Source of the DNA: Anderseniella sp039978075
Lineage (GTDB): Bacteria; Pseudomonadota; Alphaproteobacteria; Rhizobiales; Aestuariivirgaceae
Assembly (NCBI GenBank): GCA_039978075.1
Contig: JBDWCA010000007.1
Span: forward strand, 135,085-199,084
Direction of reading: 5' to 3'
DNA length: 64,000 nt
The notes beneath the pieces are model-generated. The model did not search any database. It was not told the DNA's origin and worked only from the letters and a program-made list of their open reading frames with translations. This document shows, one piece after another, positions 8,737 to 18,001 of the stretch (its first letter is position 1; every line of letters begins with the position of its first letter). The translations under genes and the position numbers were made by a program.

Positions 8737-9650
8737 CATCTGCACCGGATGATCCCGCCACCAGCAGCTTTGGCATAGCCGTCATGCTGCTGGTGGCGGG
8801 ATTGGCCACGGCCAGCTTGTCCGGTGCGTTTCTGAAGCTGATGTCAGCAGAACTGAATGTCGCCGTGATGACCTTTGGCCGGTATGCCGGCTATCTGGTC
8901 GTATTGATGCCGATTGCGGTGTGGCGGTATGGGCGGCAGGTTGTTTTACCACCTGCAGCACCCACCCAGTTTTTGCGGGCCACAATGATACTTGGCGCCA
9001 CACTGAGTTTTGTAATTTCCGTCCGCTACCTGCCCTTGGCCAATACGGTCGCTATCCTCTACATCTACCCGTTTCTGGTCGCATTGCTGTCGCCATGGCT
9101 GCTGGCGGAGCGGGCAAGCCCGGCCGTCTGGTTCGGCGTGGTGTGTGGTTTCATCGGCATCCTGATAGTCATCCGGCCTGACCTGGGTGTGATCAATGTC
9201 GGCACGATTGCAGCGATTGCCACCGGTGGATTCTACGCGTTTCACATCATCGTCACCCGCAAGGTGGCCAATGCCGCGCCGGTCATGGTGTCCAACACCT
9301 ATATGGCTCTGGTGGCAATTGTCCTGATATCTCCTTTTGCCTGGGCCTGGTGGCAACCGGTTTCTCTCAACCAGTGGGCGATATTGTTTGTGATGGGGGC
9401 GATCAATGCGGTGTCGCACCTGTTGATTATCGGTGCATTTGCCCGCGCATCAGCACCTGCGCTGGCTCCGTTCAGCTATACTGAAATTGTTGCGGCGGTC
9501 GGTTGGGGACTGCTGTTTTTTGCCGACATACCGGACGCCGTTACCTTTATCGGCATTGCGGTGATTATCGCGTCCGGTGTCGTGGTGTCGCAAAGCGGCA
9601 ATCTTGGCCGGCTGATTGCCAGACGGCGCGGCGCAAGTGCGGGCGGATGA
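8733..9650 (+). CDS. EamA/DMT-family transporter
   Basis: A 305-residue integral membrane protein with about ten hydrophobic segments in two five-helix halves, as usual for EamA carriers of the drug/metabolite superfamily. Its ATGA start/stop overlap with the aminotransferase implies coupled translation and linked function, probably export of an amino acid or related metabolite. It ends only 5 bp from a convergent crotonase gene, and there is no room for a separate terminator. Confidence 0.87.
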   Translation: MTSAPDDPATSSFGIAVMLLVAGLATASLSGAFLKLMSAELNVAVMTFGRYAGYLVVLMPIAVWRYGRQVVLPPAAPTQFLRATMILGATLSFVISVRYLPLANTVAILYIYPFLVALLSPWLLAERASPAVWFGVVCGFIGILIVIRPDLGVINVGTIAAIATGGFYAFHIIVTRKVANAAPVMVSNTYMALVAIVLISPFAWAWWQPVSLNQWAILFVMGAINAVSHLLIIGAFARASAPALAPFSYTEIVAAVGWGLLFFADIPDAVTFIGIAVIIASGVVVSQSGNLGRLIARRRGASAGG

Positions 9651-9655
9651 CTTTC

Positions 9656-10465
9656 CTAGAAAGGTGATTTTGTCGGGAAATCCGGTTTGCGCTTCTCGCG
9701 GATCGAGGACAGACCTTCTTTCACTTCCGGCCCTGAAAAGCCCATGAACTCCAGCGCCAGAGAGGCATCGAAGCTCGGGCCCGCCATGCGCAGCCAGTTG
9801 TTCAGTGAATGCTTGGTCCAGCGAATGGCAGTAGGTGCGCCCTGTGCTAGTTTGCGGCAAATTTTCAGCGCGGCTTCGTGAACCTGATCATCGTCGGCAA
9901 CCTGCGACACCAGACCGATACGTTCAGCTTCTTCGCCTGCCAGGGGTTCGCACAACATCAGATAGTATTTTGCCTTGGCCATGCCGATGAGCAGAGGCCA
10001 GACGATGGCGGCATGATCGCCGGCGGCAACGCCCAGCCTGGTGTGGCCGTCAATGATGCGCGCGGTACGGCCTGCAACAGTGATGTCGCACACCATTGCA
10101 GCGGCAAGCCCTGCACCAACGCTGACGCCTTCAATGGCAGCGACCGTCGGCTTGGAGCAGTTGATGACATTGTAGACAAGATCGCTTGCTTCCTTCCACA
10201 CCCGGGCCCGGGTTGCAAAATCGTTGGTCATGTCTTCGACAAGGCCAAGATCACCGCCGGCCGACAGGTTTCCGTTGTCGCCGCGCAACAGCACGACATT
10301 GGTATCGGGGTCGCGATCGATGTCGCGCCACACTTCCGCCAGTTCGCGGTGACCGCCTGCGTCAAGCGCATTGAGTTTCTTGGGGGCAGAGAGGATAACC
10401 TCGAGGATGCCGTCTGCCGGCCGGTTGAATTTCAGGGAGGAATAGTGTGCGTAGCGGTCTGTCAT
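9656..10465 (-). CDS. Enoyl-CoA hydratase/isomerase family protein (crotonase)
   Basis: A 269-residue crotonase. LLRGDNGNLSAGGDL and EGVSVGAGLAAAMVCDI correspond to the two oxyanion-hole segments, and the region HTRLGVAAGDHAAIVWPLL lies where hydratases carry their second catalytic Glu. Here the Glu-x-x-x-Gly pattern is replaced (RLGVAAGD), so simple hydratase activity is doubtful. The ATG at 10465 was preferred to a GTG two codons earlier. It diverges from the glutathionyl-hydroquinone reductase gene across 86 bp. The substrate is unknown. Confidence 0.85.
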   Translation of the reverse strand: MTDRYAHYSSLKFNRPADGILEVILSAPKKLNALDAGGHRELAEVWRDIDRDPDTNVVLLRGDNGNLSAGGDLGLVEDMTNDFATRARVWKEASDLVYNVINCSKPTVAAIEGVSVGAGLAAAMVCDITVAGRTARIIDGHTRLGVAAGDHAAIVWPLLIGMAKAKYYLMLCEPLAGEEAERIGLVSQVADDDQVHEAALKICRKLAQGAPTAIRWTKHSLNNWLRMAGPSFDASLALEFMGFSGPEVKEGLSSIREKRKPDFPTKSPF

Positions 10466-10551
10466 GGTCACTCAACAATTGTTGTTTTGATAATGGTGTC
10501 ACCGGTCACTATGTGACAGCGAGACGATCTTGAGAAGAAGGTGGATAGTGC

Positions 10552-11499
10552 ATGGGTGTGATGATCGATGGCAAGTGGCATACGCAATCTATTGCGGAGC
10601 TTGCCGATGGCGGCAGTTTCAAACGCAGTGAAACAAGCTTTCGCAACTGGGTGACGGCAGACGGTGAATTTCCCGCGCAGGCTGAACGCTATCATCTGTA
10701 TGTTTCGCTGGCGTGCCCCTGGGCCCACCGGACCCTGATCATGCGGATGCTGAAGGGCCTTCAGGAACAAATCTCCGTTTCGGTGGTGAACTCTTTCATG
10801 GGTGAGGACGGCTGGTCCTTTGACAACGGAGATGGCGTTGTGCCCGACCCGTTTTTTTCTGCCAGCCATCTGCGCGACGTCTATGCGTCGGCAAAGCCCG
10901 ATTATACCGGCCGGGTGACCGTGCCGGTCCTGTTTGATACCAAAACAGAACAGATTGTCTCGAATGAAAGCGCCGAGATCATCCGCATGTTCAACTCGGC
11001 ATTCGACGGGGCAGGCGCTGAGCCCGGTGATTATTATCCGGCTGCACTGCGCGAGGAAATCGATACGGTTAATGCGCGGGTTTACAGCACCTTGAACAAT
11101 GGCGTCTACAAATCCGGTTTTGCACAGACCCAGCAGGCTTATGAGCGGGCTGTGTTGCCGTTGTTCGATACGCTCGACTGGATGGAAGACATCCTGTCCC
11201 GGCAGCGCTGGCTGGCCGGCGATCAGTTTACCGAAGCGGACATCAGGGCATTCGTGACGTTGATCCGTTTCGATCCTGTGTATCACGGGCACTTCAAGTG
11301 CAATCGCGCCCGCATTGTCGACTACCCGAACCTGTGGGCGTACACGCGTGAAATCTTTCAGATGCCCGGCGTGGCGGAAACGGTCGACCTTGGCCATATC
11401 CGCAATCATTATTATGCCAGCCATGAGACAGTGAACCCGACCCGGATTGTCGCGGTGGGGCCGGTGCTGGACTATATGGCACCGCATGGACGCGGGTGA
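10552..11499 (+). CDS. Glutathionyl-hydroquinone reductase (Xi-class GST, YqjG/ECM4 family)
   Basis: A 315-residue protein of family-typical length. The CPWAHR motif places the catalytic cysteine at residue 55, and VPVLFDTKTEQIVSNESAEI is the glutathione-binding cis-Pro and SNES segment of the thioredoxin-like domain. The C-terminal helical domain follows from about 160. These enzymes reduce glutathionyl-(hydro)quinones with glutathione. AAGGTGG precedes the ATG. The gene ends 3 bp before a convergent amidohydrolase gene. Confidence 0.9.
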   Translation: MGVMIDGKWHTQSIAELADGGSFKRSETSFRNWVTADGEFPAQAERYHLYVSLACPWAHRTLIMRMLKGLQEQISVSVVNSFMGEDGWSFDNGDGVVPDPFFSASHLRDVYASAKPDYTGRVTVPVLFDTKTEQIVSNESAEIIRMFNSAFDGAGAEPGDYYPAALREEIDTVNARVYSTLNNGVYKSGFAQTQQAYERAVLPLFDTLDWMEDILSRQRWLAGDQFTEADIRAFVTLIRFDPVYHGHFKCNRARIVDYPNLWAYTREIFQMPGVAETVDLGHIRNHYYASHETVNPTRIVAVGPVLDYMAPHGRG

Positions 11500-11502
11500 G
11501 CT

Positions 11503-13164
11503 TCAAGCTTCATAGGTGATGACGCCGTCACAAATGGTCGTTGTGACCTTCATGGTGTCAATCGCGCCGGGATCGGTGGTTTCGATATTGCCGTCCAGAA
11601 TGACGATGTCAGCCAGTGATCCCGTCCTGAGGGTTCCTTTGCGGTTTTCGCTGAATTCGGCATAAGCACCACCGGCTGTGTAACCATGCACGGCCTGATG
11701 CAATGACTGGCGCTGGTCGGGATGCGAAAGGTGAAGTTTTTCCCGTGTCGTCGCCGCCTTGATCGACACCAGCGGATCAACCGGCGACACCGGCCAGTCA
11801 CTGGCAAAGCACAAGTTCGCCCCCGCATCGCGCAGTGTATTCCAGGCAAAGGCGCGGGCAAGTTTAACATCGCCGATCTTTGAGCGGGTCGGTTCCATTG
11901 GATATGAGTCCGTGCCGAGAGCATGCAGAGGTTGCATGGATGCAATTACGCCAAGTTCGGCAAACCGGCTGATGTCCGCTTCGTCGATGATTTCTATGTG
12001 TTCAATGCGGTGACGGCTGTCACGGTTGCCGTTGGCTTGCCGGGCCGCCTGATACCCATCCAGGGTTCGCCGTACCGCTGCATCTCCAATGGCGTGAACG
12101 GCAATCTGAAATCCGCGGCTGTCACATTGTGAGGCGATTTCGTTGAATTCCTCGGCGCTGAACAAGGGATCACCGGTTGATGAGGGGTCGTCGGGATACC
12201 CGTCCAGTACGAACGCGGTTCCGGAGTCCAGAACGCCGTCCATGAACAGCTTGACCCTGTTGCACCACAGATGACCACTGTTCCAGGTACGGCGCATGTG
12301 TTCTGCCTCTTCAAGGTCAGACAACTGCTTGTCGTTCTTGTAGTGGAACGGCACTTCTATGCGGCAGTTCAGGCCGCCGGCCTGATGGATTTCCTGCAGC
12401 AGTTCACACTGGTACAGATTGCCGTCCATATTGTGCATTGAAGTGATGCCAAGCGAGGCACAATACTCAATGCCCTGTTGGAGAGTGGCTATGTCTGCAG
12501 CGCGTTGTTGCTTCGTTGGTGCGGGGACGGGGTCGCGTGCGGTTGTATAGCCAAGCGCTTCCCGGCCCTGGTTTTCGGTCAGGGCGATCACCGGCGCGAA
12601 TGCATCGGTTTCACGCAATTCTCCGGATGCCGTGCCATCTGCCGCCATGACAATTTCACTTCCGGGATTTATCTGCCTGCCGTTCAGAATTCCGGCGGCG
12701 GTGAGAGCCTGTGTGTTTGCCCAGGCCGTGTGAGAGTCCGGTGCCATCATGGCGAACGGCCGGTCAGGGCAGGCTTCATCCAGCATCTGGCGGGTAATGG
12801 GGCCGGCACCCAGTATCGTATAGTGGGCCTGATTGGCAAAAATGATGCCGTCGGGCTGCCCCGTACTCCAGTTCACCACGGCGTTTCGAAGCGCACTCTT
12901 ACCCTCGACCCCGGTCAGATCGAGGCGGGACAGGGACGCAGCACCGGAAAAAATGTGCAGATGGCTTTCTATGAAACCGGGCAGAACGCTTGCCCCACCG
13001 GCATCGATGATGCGGGTTGCCGGACCTGCCAGGTTGGCGACATCATCGGTGCTGCCAACGGCAATGACCACATTACCCGAAACCGCCAGACTCTCAGCCG
13101 AAGGAGACGTACTGTCCATCGTCATGATGCGGGCATTGCGGATGATGAGATCGGCGTGTGTCAT
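11503..13164 (-). CDS. YtcJ-like metal-dependent amidohydrolase
   Basis: A 553-residue amidohydrolase-superfamily protein. It has the metal-binding FIESHLHIF segment after the N-terminal beta sandwich, VAVHAIGDAA, RIEHIEI and the FASDWPVSP motif with the catalytic Asp, in the order of YtcJ/N-substituted formamide deformylase enzymes. The reaction is hydrolytic on an amide or cyclic C-N bond; the substrate is not predictable. The start is the ATG at 13164; a GTG at 13173 overlaps the stop of the upstream gene (GTGA) and is also possible, which would suggest coupling. It is the last gene of a leftward thiBPQ-aminotransferase-amidohydrolase array. Confidence 0.88.
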   Translation of the reverse strand: MTHADLIIRNARIMTMDSTSPSAESLAVSGNVVIAVGSTDDVANLAGPATRIIDAGGASVLPGFIESHLHIFSGAASLSRLDLTGVEGKSALRNAVVNWSTGQPDGIIFANQAHYTILGAGPITRQMLDEACPDRPFAMMAPDSHTAWANTQALTAAGILNGRQINPGSEIVMAADGTASGELRETDAFAPVIALTENQGREALGYTTARDPVPAPTKQQRAADIATLQQGIEYCASLGITSMHNMDGNLYQCELLQEIHQAGGLNCRIEVPFHYKNDKQLSDLEEAEHMRRTWNSGHLWCNRVKLFMDGVLDSGTAFVLDGYPDDPSSTGDPLFSAEEFNEIASQCDSRGFQIAVHAIGDAAVRRTLDGYQAARQANGNRDSRHRIEHIEIIDEADISRFAELGVIASMQPLHALGTDSYPMEPTRSKIGDVKLARAFAWNTLRDAGANLCFASDWPVSPVDPLVSIKAATTREKLHLSHPDQRQSLHQAVHGYTAGGAYAEFSENRKGTLRTGSLADIVILDGNIETTDPGAIDTMKVTTTICDGVITYEA

Positions 13165-13169
13165 GAGCG

Positions 13170-14351
13170 TCACTTTACATGATTGGAAATGTACTCGATA
13201 GCCGACTGCACACCGCCCGGTTCATGCTCGATGCCAAGTGCTGCCATGGCGGTTTCAATCGCTGCCAGTGTTCCCAGCTGGTTATAGGCATTGACGTGGC
13301 CCATATGGGCGATGCGGATCGCCCTGTCATCGAGCCGGCCGATGCCGCGCCCGATGGTGACGCCGAGATTGTTCTCGCAATAGTCGAGAATACGCGAGCT
13401 TTCACCGCGCGGCATGAGCATGCAGGTAACCGAATTGCTGCGTTCAGCGGGTTCAGACACTGCGAACCGGGTAGCGCCTTTCGATGTCCAGGTCGCAACG
13501 GCTGCCCGGGTGGCGCCCGCCAGTATCGCGTGGCGATGGATGACGTTTTCAAGGCCTTCATCGAGCAGCATTTCGAGCGCTTTGCGAAGCGCGAACACCA
13601 TCTGCACCGGTGGCGTTCCGGCGTACCACATATAGTGATCCTTACCGTCGCGAAACGTCCAGTCCCAGTAGTTGGTGACCAGCCCGGCAGTTTTGTGCGC
13701 CCGCTTGGCCTTGGCGCTGACGGCAGTAAAGCTCAGGCCGGGCGGTGTCATCAAGCCCTTCTGGGCACCGGCCACGGTGACATCGACACCCCAGCCGTCC
13801 ATATCGAATTCCATGCAGCCGAGTGAGGCGATTGTGTCGACCATCAGCATTGCCGGGTGGCCGGTTTTATCGAGGGCAGCGCGGACACCTTCAATATCAT
13901 TGACGACACCGGTAGCCGTATCTGCCTGCACCATCAATATCGCCTTGAAATCATGTGCTGTGTCGGCCGCCAGCCGGGCCGTGACCGCATCCAGATCGAC
14001 AGCGCGGCCGGGCCGTTCGGCCAGGACTTCGGTTTCGATACCGAGGCTGTCGGCGTTTTCACCCCAAACGATCGGAAACAGTCCTGACTCGAGTACCAGC
14101 ACCTTGTCACCCTTCGACAGTGTGTTGGTCAGGGCCGCTTCCCAGGCACCGTGGCCATTGGCGGCATAGATGTACATGGCGCCCCTGGTGCGAAAAATTT
14201 TCTTGAGGTCTTTCATGCAGGCTCGGGATGCGATTTCCGACCGGCCTCCATAAATGTCGACAGATGCCTGGTGAAGGGCGTTGAGCACTTCATCGGGCAT
14301 GTTCGTGGGGCCGGGAATGGCAAGGTGCCGATGGCCATTGGCAAGCGTCAT
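13170..14351 (-). CDS. Serine-glyoxylate / alanine-glyoxylate aminotransferase family protein
   Basis: A 393-residue class V aminotransferase. PGPTNMPDEV opens the protein, AANGHGAWEAAL lies in the cofactor-phosphate region, DTIASLGCMEFDMD contains the PLP-pyridine Asp, and the Schiff-base lysine is in VAGAQKGLMTPPG. Family members move amino groups from serine, alanine or aspartate to glyoxylate. The start at 14351 fits the family N-terminus; an extension to 14405 adds 18 unsupported residues. It is 77 bp downstream of thiQ on the same strand, so it may share the thiamine transcript, although a separate promoter cannot be excluded. Confidence 0.87.
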   Translation of the reverse strand: MTLANGHRHLAIPGPTNMPDEVLNALHQASVDIYGGRSEIASRACMKDLKKIFRTRGAMYIYAANGHGAWEAALTNTLSKGDKVLVLESGLFPIVWGENADSLGIETEVLAERPGRAVDLDAVTARLAADTAHDFKAILMVQADTATGVVNDIEGVRAALDKTGHPAMLMVDTIASLGCMEFDMDGWGVDVTVAGAQKGLMTPPGLSFTAVSAKAKRAHKTAGLVTNYWDWTFRDGKDHYMWYAGTPPVQMVFALRKALEMLLDEGLENVIHRHAILAGATRAAVATWTSKGATRFAVSEPAERSNSVTCMLMPRGESSRILDYCENNLGVTIGRGIGRLDDRAIRIAHMGHVNAYNQLGTLAAIETAMAALGIEHEPGGVQSAIEYISNHVK

Positions 14352-14428
14352 GAAACTGGTCCGTTGCTTGAAATTGTCACAGGAATATGAGGTGCACTGT
14401 TCCATTGCTTGTGAGCATTGGCAAGACG

Positions 14429-15142
14429 TCAGGTGCCCAGATAGCCCTGCAAACCGGGAATGTCTGATGCGCTGAAAAGGGCATCGACCGGGCGGTTGGC
14501 AACGACCCGGCCCGCATCGAGGAACGCTGCATGGGTTGCGGCAAACTTTACATCAGCCGGGTCATGCGAGACCAGGATGACGGTCATGGCGCGTTGCTTG
14601 TGAATGTTGCTGACGAGCCGCAGCATGTCTCGTCTCAGGGCAGGGCCAAGTGCTGCAAACGGTTCATCCAGCAGCAGTACCGGCCGGTCGCGGACCAGCG
14701 CCCGGGCGATGGCCACCCGCTGACGCTGGCCGCCGGATAATTCTCGAGGCAACCTCTTGCCAAGCCCTGAAAGCCCGGTTTCGTCCATGGATGTCGCGAT
14801 CCGCGCCTTGTCGCCGCCGGACAGATCGAGGGATGCCGACACGCCGAGTGCAATGTTGGTGAAGACATCCAGATGAGCAAACAGGTTGTTGTCCTGGAAC
14901 ACCATGGTAACGGGGCGATCGGCAGGTTCTGTTCCAGCCGCATCAATGCCGTCGAAACCTATGTGACCGGAGGCGGGTTCCTCGAACCCCGCGATCAGAT
15001 TGATCAGCGTGGTCTTGCCGGACCCCGACGGACCGATCAGACCGGTAAAGCTGCCGGCCTGGAAGGTGGTTGAAAAACGCAATGGGTCGCCGCCTGGATA
15101 AGCGAAATTCACGTCATCTAGCTGAATGGCAGCGCCTGTCAT
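14429..15142 (-). CDS. thiQ: Thiamine ABC transporter, ATP-binding protein ThiQ
   Basis: A 237-residue ATPase. Walker A is GPSGSGKTTLIN, the signature LSGGQRQRVAIARAL, Walker B VLLLDEPFAALG, and the switch His is in LVSHDPADVK. It powers import of thiamine (or its phosphates) through ThiP. It overlaps thiP by 4 bp. The assignment as ThiQ, rather than an iron or sulfate importer ATPase, rests on the neighbouring thiB/thiP genes and the TPP riboswitch. Confidence 0.93.
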   Translation of the reverse strand: MTGAAIQLDDVNFAYPGGDPLRFSTTFQAGSFTGLIGPSGSGKTTLINLIAGFEEPASGHIGFDGIDAAGTEPADRPVTMVFQDNNLFAHLDVFTNIALGVSASLDLSGGDKARIATSMDETGLSGLGKRLPRELSGGQRQRVAIARALVRDRPVLLLDEPFAALGPALRRDMLRLVSNIHKQRAMTVILVSHDPADVKFAATHAAFLDAGRVVANRPVDALFSASDIPGLQGYLGT

Positions 15143-16761
15143 GAGGTTTGTGCTCCGGGCTTCAGTTGTTCGGCCAGCCAGATCAGTCCGAGACAGAAAC
15201 CGGCCAGCAACAGCGCAATTCCGGCAGCTTCAACAGACCGGTAACTGCCCATTTTCTGCAGCAGTAGAAGCGGCAGGGTGACAAAGTCAGCAGAACCAAA
15301 CAGGGCCGCTGCTCCCAGATCTCCGATTGACAGGGCGGCTGCAAAGGCGAACGCCAGTGCGAATGACCGCGTCAGGACCGGCAAGTCAATCAAGCGCCAT
15401 CTTTGCAGTCCGGACAGCCCCAGACTGGCACACAGGCGGTCATGAATTTGCGCCTGCCCGACCACGGCAGGCCTCAAGATACGCAAGGCAAAGGGCAGCG
15501 CCATGAGTGCGTTGACGATTGCCACGATGACGGGGGCGGCTGAGTTGGCCAGGCCTGTCCTGTGCAATACCACAAACCATCCAGCGCCTATCACGACCGG
15601 GGGAACGACCAGGATCAATGATCCTGACGCCTGCATGCTGGACATGAATGCTGATGCTGTGCGCGACGGTATGCGGTGGCGCATGATGGTGCGCTGTGCC
15701 GCAAGCAGGCACCAGGCCATCACCAGGGCCAGGGTGGCGGCAGTGAGTGCAAGGATGAGTGATGTGACGAGCGCGCGCCAGAACACCGGTTGCGAAACGA
15801 TAACACCGAAAGGAGCGGCAATGCCGGACAGTACAATAGCCAGCATCGGCAGCGCCAGGAACGTCAGACCTGCCGCTACCACCAGCGAATCGATGCGCCT
15901 TGATGCGAACCGGTCAGGACGCCGGGCCGGTTTGCCGACGCTCGACATCACCGCGATGTCGGTGGCCATGCGTCCACCCAGCACAAACAGGCCGGCACAA
16001 AGAGCAAGTTGCAATCCGGCCAGCAACACGGCGCGTGGCGGGTCAAAATCAAATCGCAGGGACTGATAGATCGCGACTTCCAACGTGGTGGCCTTGGGGC
16101 CACCGCCCAGCACCAGCACAACAGCAAAGCTTGCTATGCACAGCATGAAGACAAGGCTGGCGATGCCGGGCAGGACGGATCGGATCACCGGCCATTCGAT
16201 ATGGCGAAACACATGCCGGGAGGAAAAGCTCAGCTGGGCCGCGAGACGCCAGTTCTCCGGCGGAATCTGTTCCAGAGCGGCAACCAGCAGGCGGGCGGCC
16301 AGTGCCATGTTGAAAAACACATGGGCTATCAGAATGCCGGCAAGGCCATAGATGTTCAAAGGTCCGGAAAGCCCTGTGCTCTGCAACATTGTGCTTATCC
16401 AGCCCTGCCTGCCCCACACTTCCACAATACCCAGCACCACCACCAGCGCCGGCAGCGCCAGTGGCAATGCGAGCAGCCGCAAGACGATGTGTCTACCGGG
16501 AAACGTTGCCTGACGCGCAAGCGCCCGCGCCAGCGGGATCGCCGCCAGCACCGACAGCAGCGTGGACAACCCTGCCTGAAGCACAGTGAATTTGGTGATC
16601 GACCAGACAAAACCGAGATAATCGCCACTCAGGTCCGGCAGGGCAGGCGCGATGGCAACCAGTGCCAGCATCGGTGTTGCAACGGCAAGGCCAATAAAAC
16701 CCAATGCGACAAGACCGGCAAGGACGGCTGGTTTTGGTCCGGCTGTTCCCGAGGTCTTCAT
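15139..16761 (-). CDS. thiP: Thiamine ABC transporter permease ThiP
   Basis: A 540-residue inner-membrane permease with about twelve hydrophobic segments in two binding-protein-dependent transport domains, as in ThiP and FbpB-type fused permeases. EAA-loop-like sequences (AAQLSFSSRHVFRHIEWP and LCASLGLSGLQRWRLIDLP) mark the ATPase contact sites of each half. It starts 15 bp after thiB and overlaps thiQ by 4 bp, so one riboswitch controls all three. Confidence 0.92.
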   Translation of the reverse strand: MKTSGTAGPKPAVLAGLVALGFIGLAVATPMLALVAIAPALPDLSGDYLGFVWSITKFTVLQAGLSTLLSVLAAIPLARALARQATFPGRHIVLRLLALPLALPALVVVLGIVEVWGRQGWISTMLQSTGLSGPLNIYGLAGILIAHVFFNMALAARLLVAALEQIPPENWRLAAQLSFSSRHVFRHIEWPVIRSVLPGIASLVFMLCIASFAVVLVLGGGPKATTLEVAIYQSLRFDFDPPRAVLLAGLQLALCAGLFVLGGRMATDIAVMSSVGKPARRPDRFASRRIDSLVVAAGLTFLALPMLAIVLSGIAAPFGVIVSQPVFWRALVTSLILALTAATLALVMAWCLLAAQRTIMRHRIPSRTASAFMSSMQASGSLILVVPPVVIGAGWFVVLHRTGLANSAAPVIVAIVNALMALPFALRILRPAVVGQAQIHDRLCASLGLSGLQRWRLIDLPVLTRSFALAFAFAAALSIGDLGAAALFGSADFVTLPLLLLQKMGSYRSVEAAGIALLLAGFCLGLIWLAEQLKPGAQTS

Positions 16762-16776
16762 GCCGCTTCCGCCGGA

Positions 16777-17775
16777 TTATCTGGTGGTGGCCTTGAGCCA
16801 CTCGTCGATCCAGGCCTTGCGGCTGGCATTCACCTCGTCTGCCGACAACAACAGTGACTTGGCCGGTTTCACCAGCTTGTCAAATGCGTCCGGCAGGGCA
16901 TCAGAAGTCTTGCCGGCCGGCCACATCCAGTTGTTGGTGGGGATGTGGTTCTGGAAGCCGGGCCCGGTCATGAAGTCCAGGAACTGGCGAGCCAATGGCT
17001 TGTTCTGCGATGACTTCAAAATGCCGGCGACCTCGATCTGCATATAGTGACCTTCCGGAAAACTGGCGGCGCGGTAGCGCTCGGTGCTTTCCGCCACCAT
17101 GTGATAGGCAGGTGATGTCGTGTAGGACAACACCATAGGCGCTTCACCCTTGGTGAACATGCCATAGGCTTCAGACCAGCCGGGCGTGACGGTCAGTACC
17201 CGCCTTGACAATTTGGTCCACGCCTCACCGGCCTTGTCGCCGTAGACCGCCTTGATCCACAACAACAGGCCGAGGCCGGGGCTGGAGGTGCGCGGATCCT
17301 GAATGACGATTTTCTGCTCGGGATCGCCGTTCACCAGTTCATCCAGGCTTGCCGGTGGCGTCTTGATTTTCTCGCTGTCATAGATGATGGCGAAGTGACC
17401 ATAATCGTACGGTACGAATGTTTTGTCGGTCCATGGCACGGGCAGCTTGATGTTGTCCGTGCTGATGCCGTGTTCTTCAAACAGCCCGGTAGCCGATGCT
17501 TCAGCGGTCAGGCTGGTGTCGATGCCGAGCAGAATGTCGGCCTTGCTGCCGGACCCTTCCAGCTTGATGCGGTTCAAGGTGGCAACCGCATCTGCGACGG
17601 CGACCCACTCAAGCTCGCAATTGCAACTGGCTTCAAATGCGGTCTTGATCTTGGGGCCCGGACCCCAGTCAGAGACGAAGCTGTCATAGGTGTAGACGGT
17701 AAGCTTGTCTTTGGCTGATGCCGGCAGTACCAGGGCCATCAGAGCGGCAAGGCATAAAGTGAAAAGTCGCAGCAT
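16777..17775 (-). CDS. thiB: Thiamine ABC transporter substrate-binding protein ThiB
   Basis: A 332-residue periplasmic binding protein. The ATG at 17775 has GGAGGAG upstream and opens a Sec signal peptide (MLRLFTLCLAALMALV..., cleavage after ASA); the in-frame extension to 17802 lacks a signal. KLTVYTYDSFVSDWGPGP is the typical ThiB/TbpA opening. It has about the length of E. coli ThiB. The mRNA leader contains the TPP riboswitch 65 bases upstream, so expression should drop when TPP is plentiful. Confidence 0.94.
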   Translation of the reverse strand: MLRLFTLCLAALMALVLPASAKDKLTVYTYDSFVSDWGPGPKIKTAFEASCNCELEWVAVADAVATLNRIKLEGSGSKADILLGIDTSLTAEASATGLFEEHGISTDNIKLPVPWTDKTFVPYDYGHFAIIYDSEKIKTPPASLDELVNGDPEQKIVIQDPRTSSPGLGLLLWIKAVYGDKAGEAWTKLSRRVLTVTPGWSEAYGMFTKGEAPMVLSYTTSPAYHMVAESTERYRAASFPEGHYMQIEVAGILKSSQNKPLARQFLDFMTGPGFQNHIPTNNWMWPAGKTSDALPDAFDKLVKPAKSLLLSADEVNASRKAWIDEWLKATTR

Positions 17776-17840
17776 TTTCAATCTCCTCCAGGAAGACGAC
17801 AAAATGCTGGCGGGGAACGCGGGAAACCGTCGAAAACGGG

Positions 17841-17933
17841 CTCGTATCCCTCCGCCGGCATGATCCGGATCAGGTTCAGAGGGTTGGCAAGGACACTTGC
17901 CTCTCAGCCCTTCAAATTAATGGGCACCCCGAG
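17841..17933 (-). promoter_or_regulatory. TPP riboswitch (THI element) controlling thiBPQ
   Basis: On the minus strand the leader contains GGGGTGCCC, then GGCTGAGAGG (the pyrimidine-sensor loop), a variable stem, ACCCTCTGAACCTGATC and CCGGATCATGCCGGCGGAGG, closed by a P1 stem CTCG/CGAG. These are the conserved blocks of the THI box in the right order. It ends about 65 bases before the thiB start, and a purine-rich ribosome binding site lies in that interval. No clear terminator hairpin with a U tract was seen, so control of translation initiation is more likely. Confidence 0.96.
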
Positions 17934-18001
17934 AGCAATTTAAAGATATAGGGCACGAGACAGCACTTGTGCAACCAACATTGTGTGGTATTGCAGCGGC
18001 C

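Noticed and set aside
10468..11487. A 339-residue antisense frame over the glutathionyl-hydroquinone reductase
   Set aside because: The same bases encode a complete enzyme with its catalytic cysteine; the opposite frame has no domain and no ribosome site.
16009..16857. A 282-residue plus-strand frame across thiP/thiB
   Set aside because: Extreme Gln/Arg/His content, antisense to two well-supported thiamine genes.
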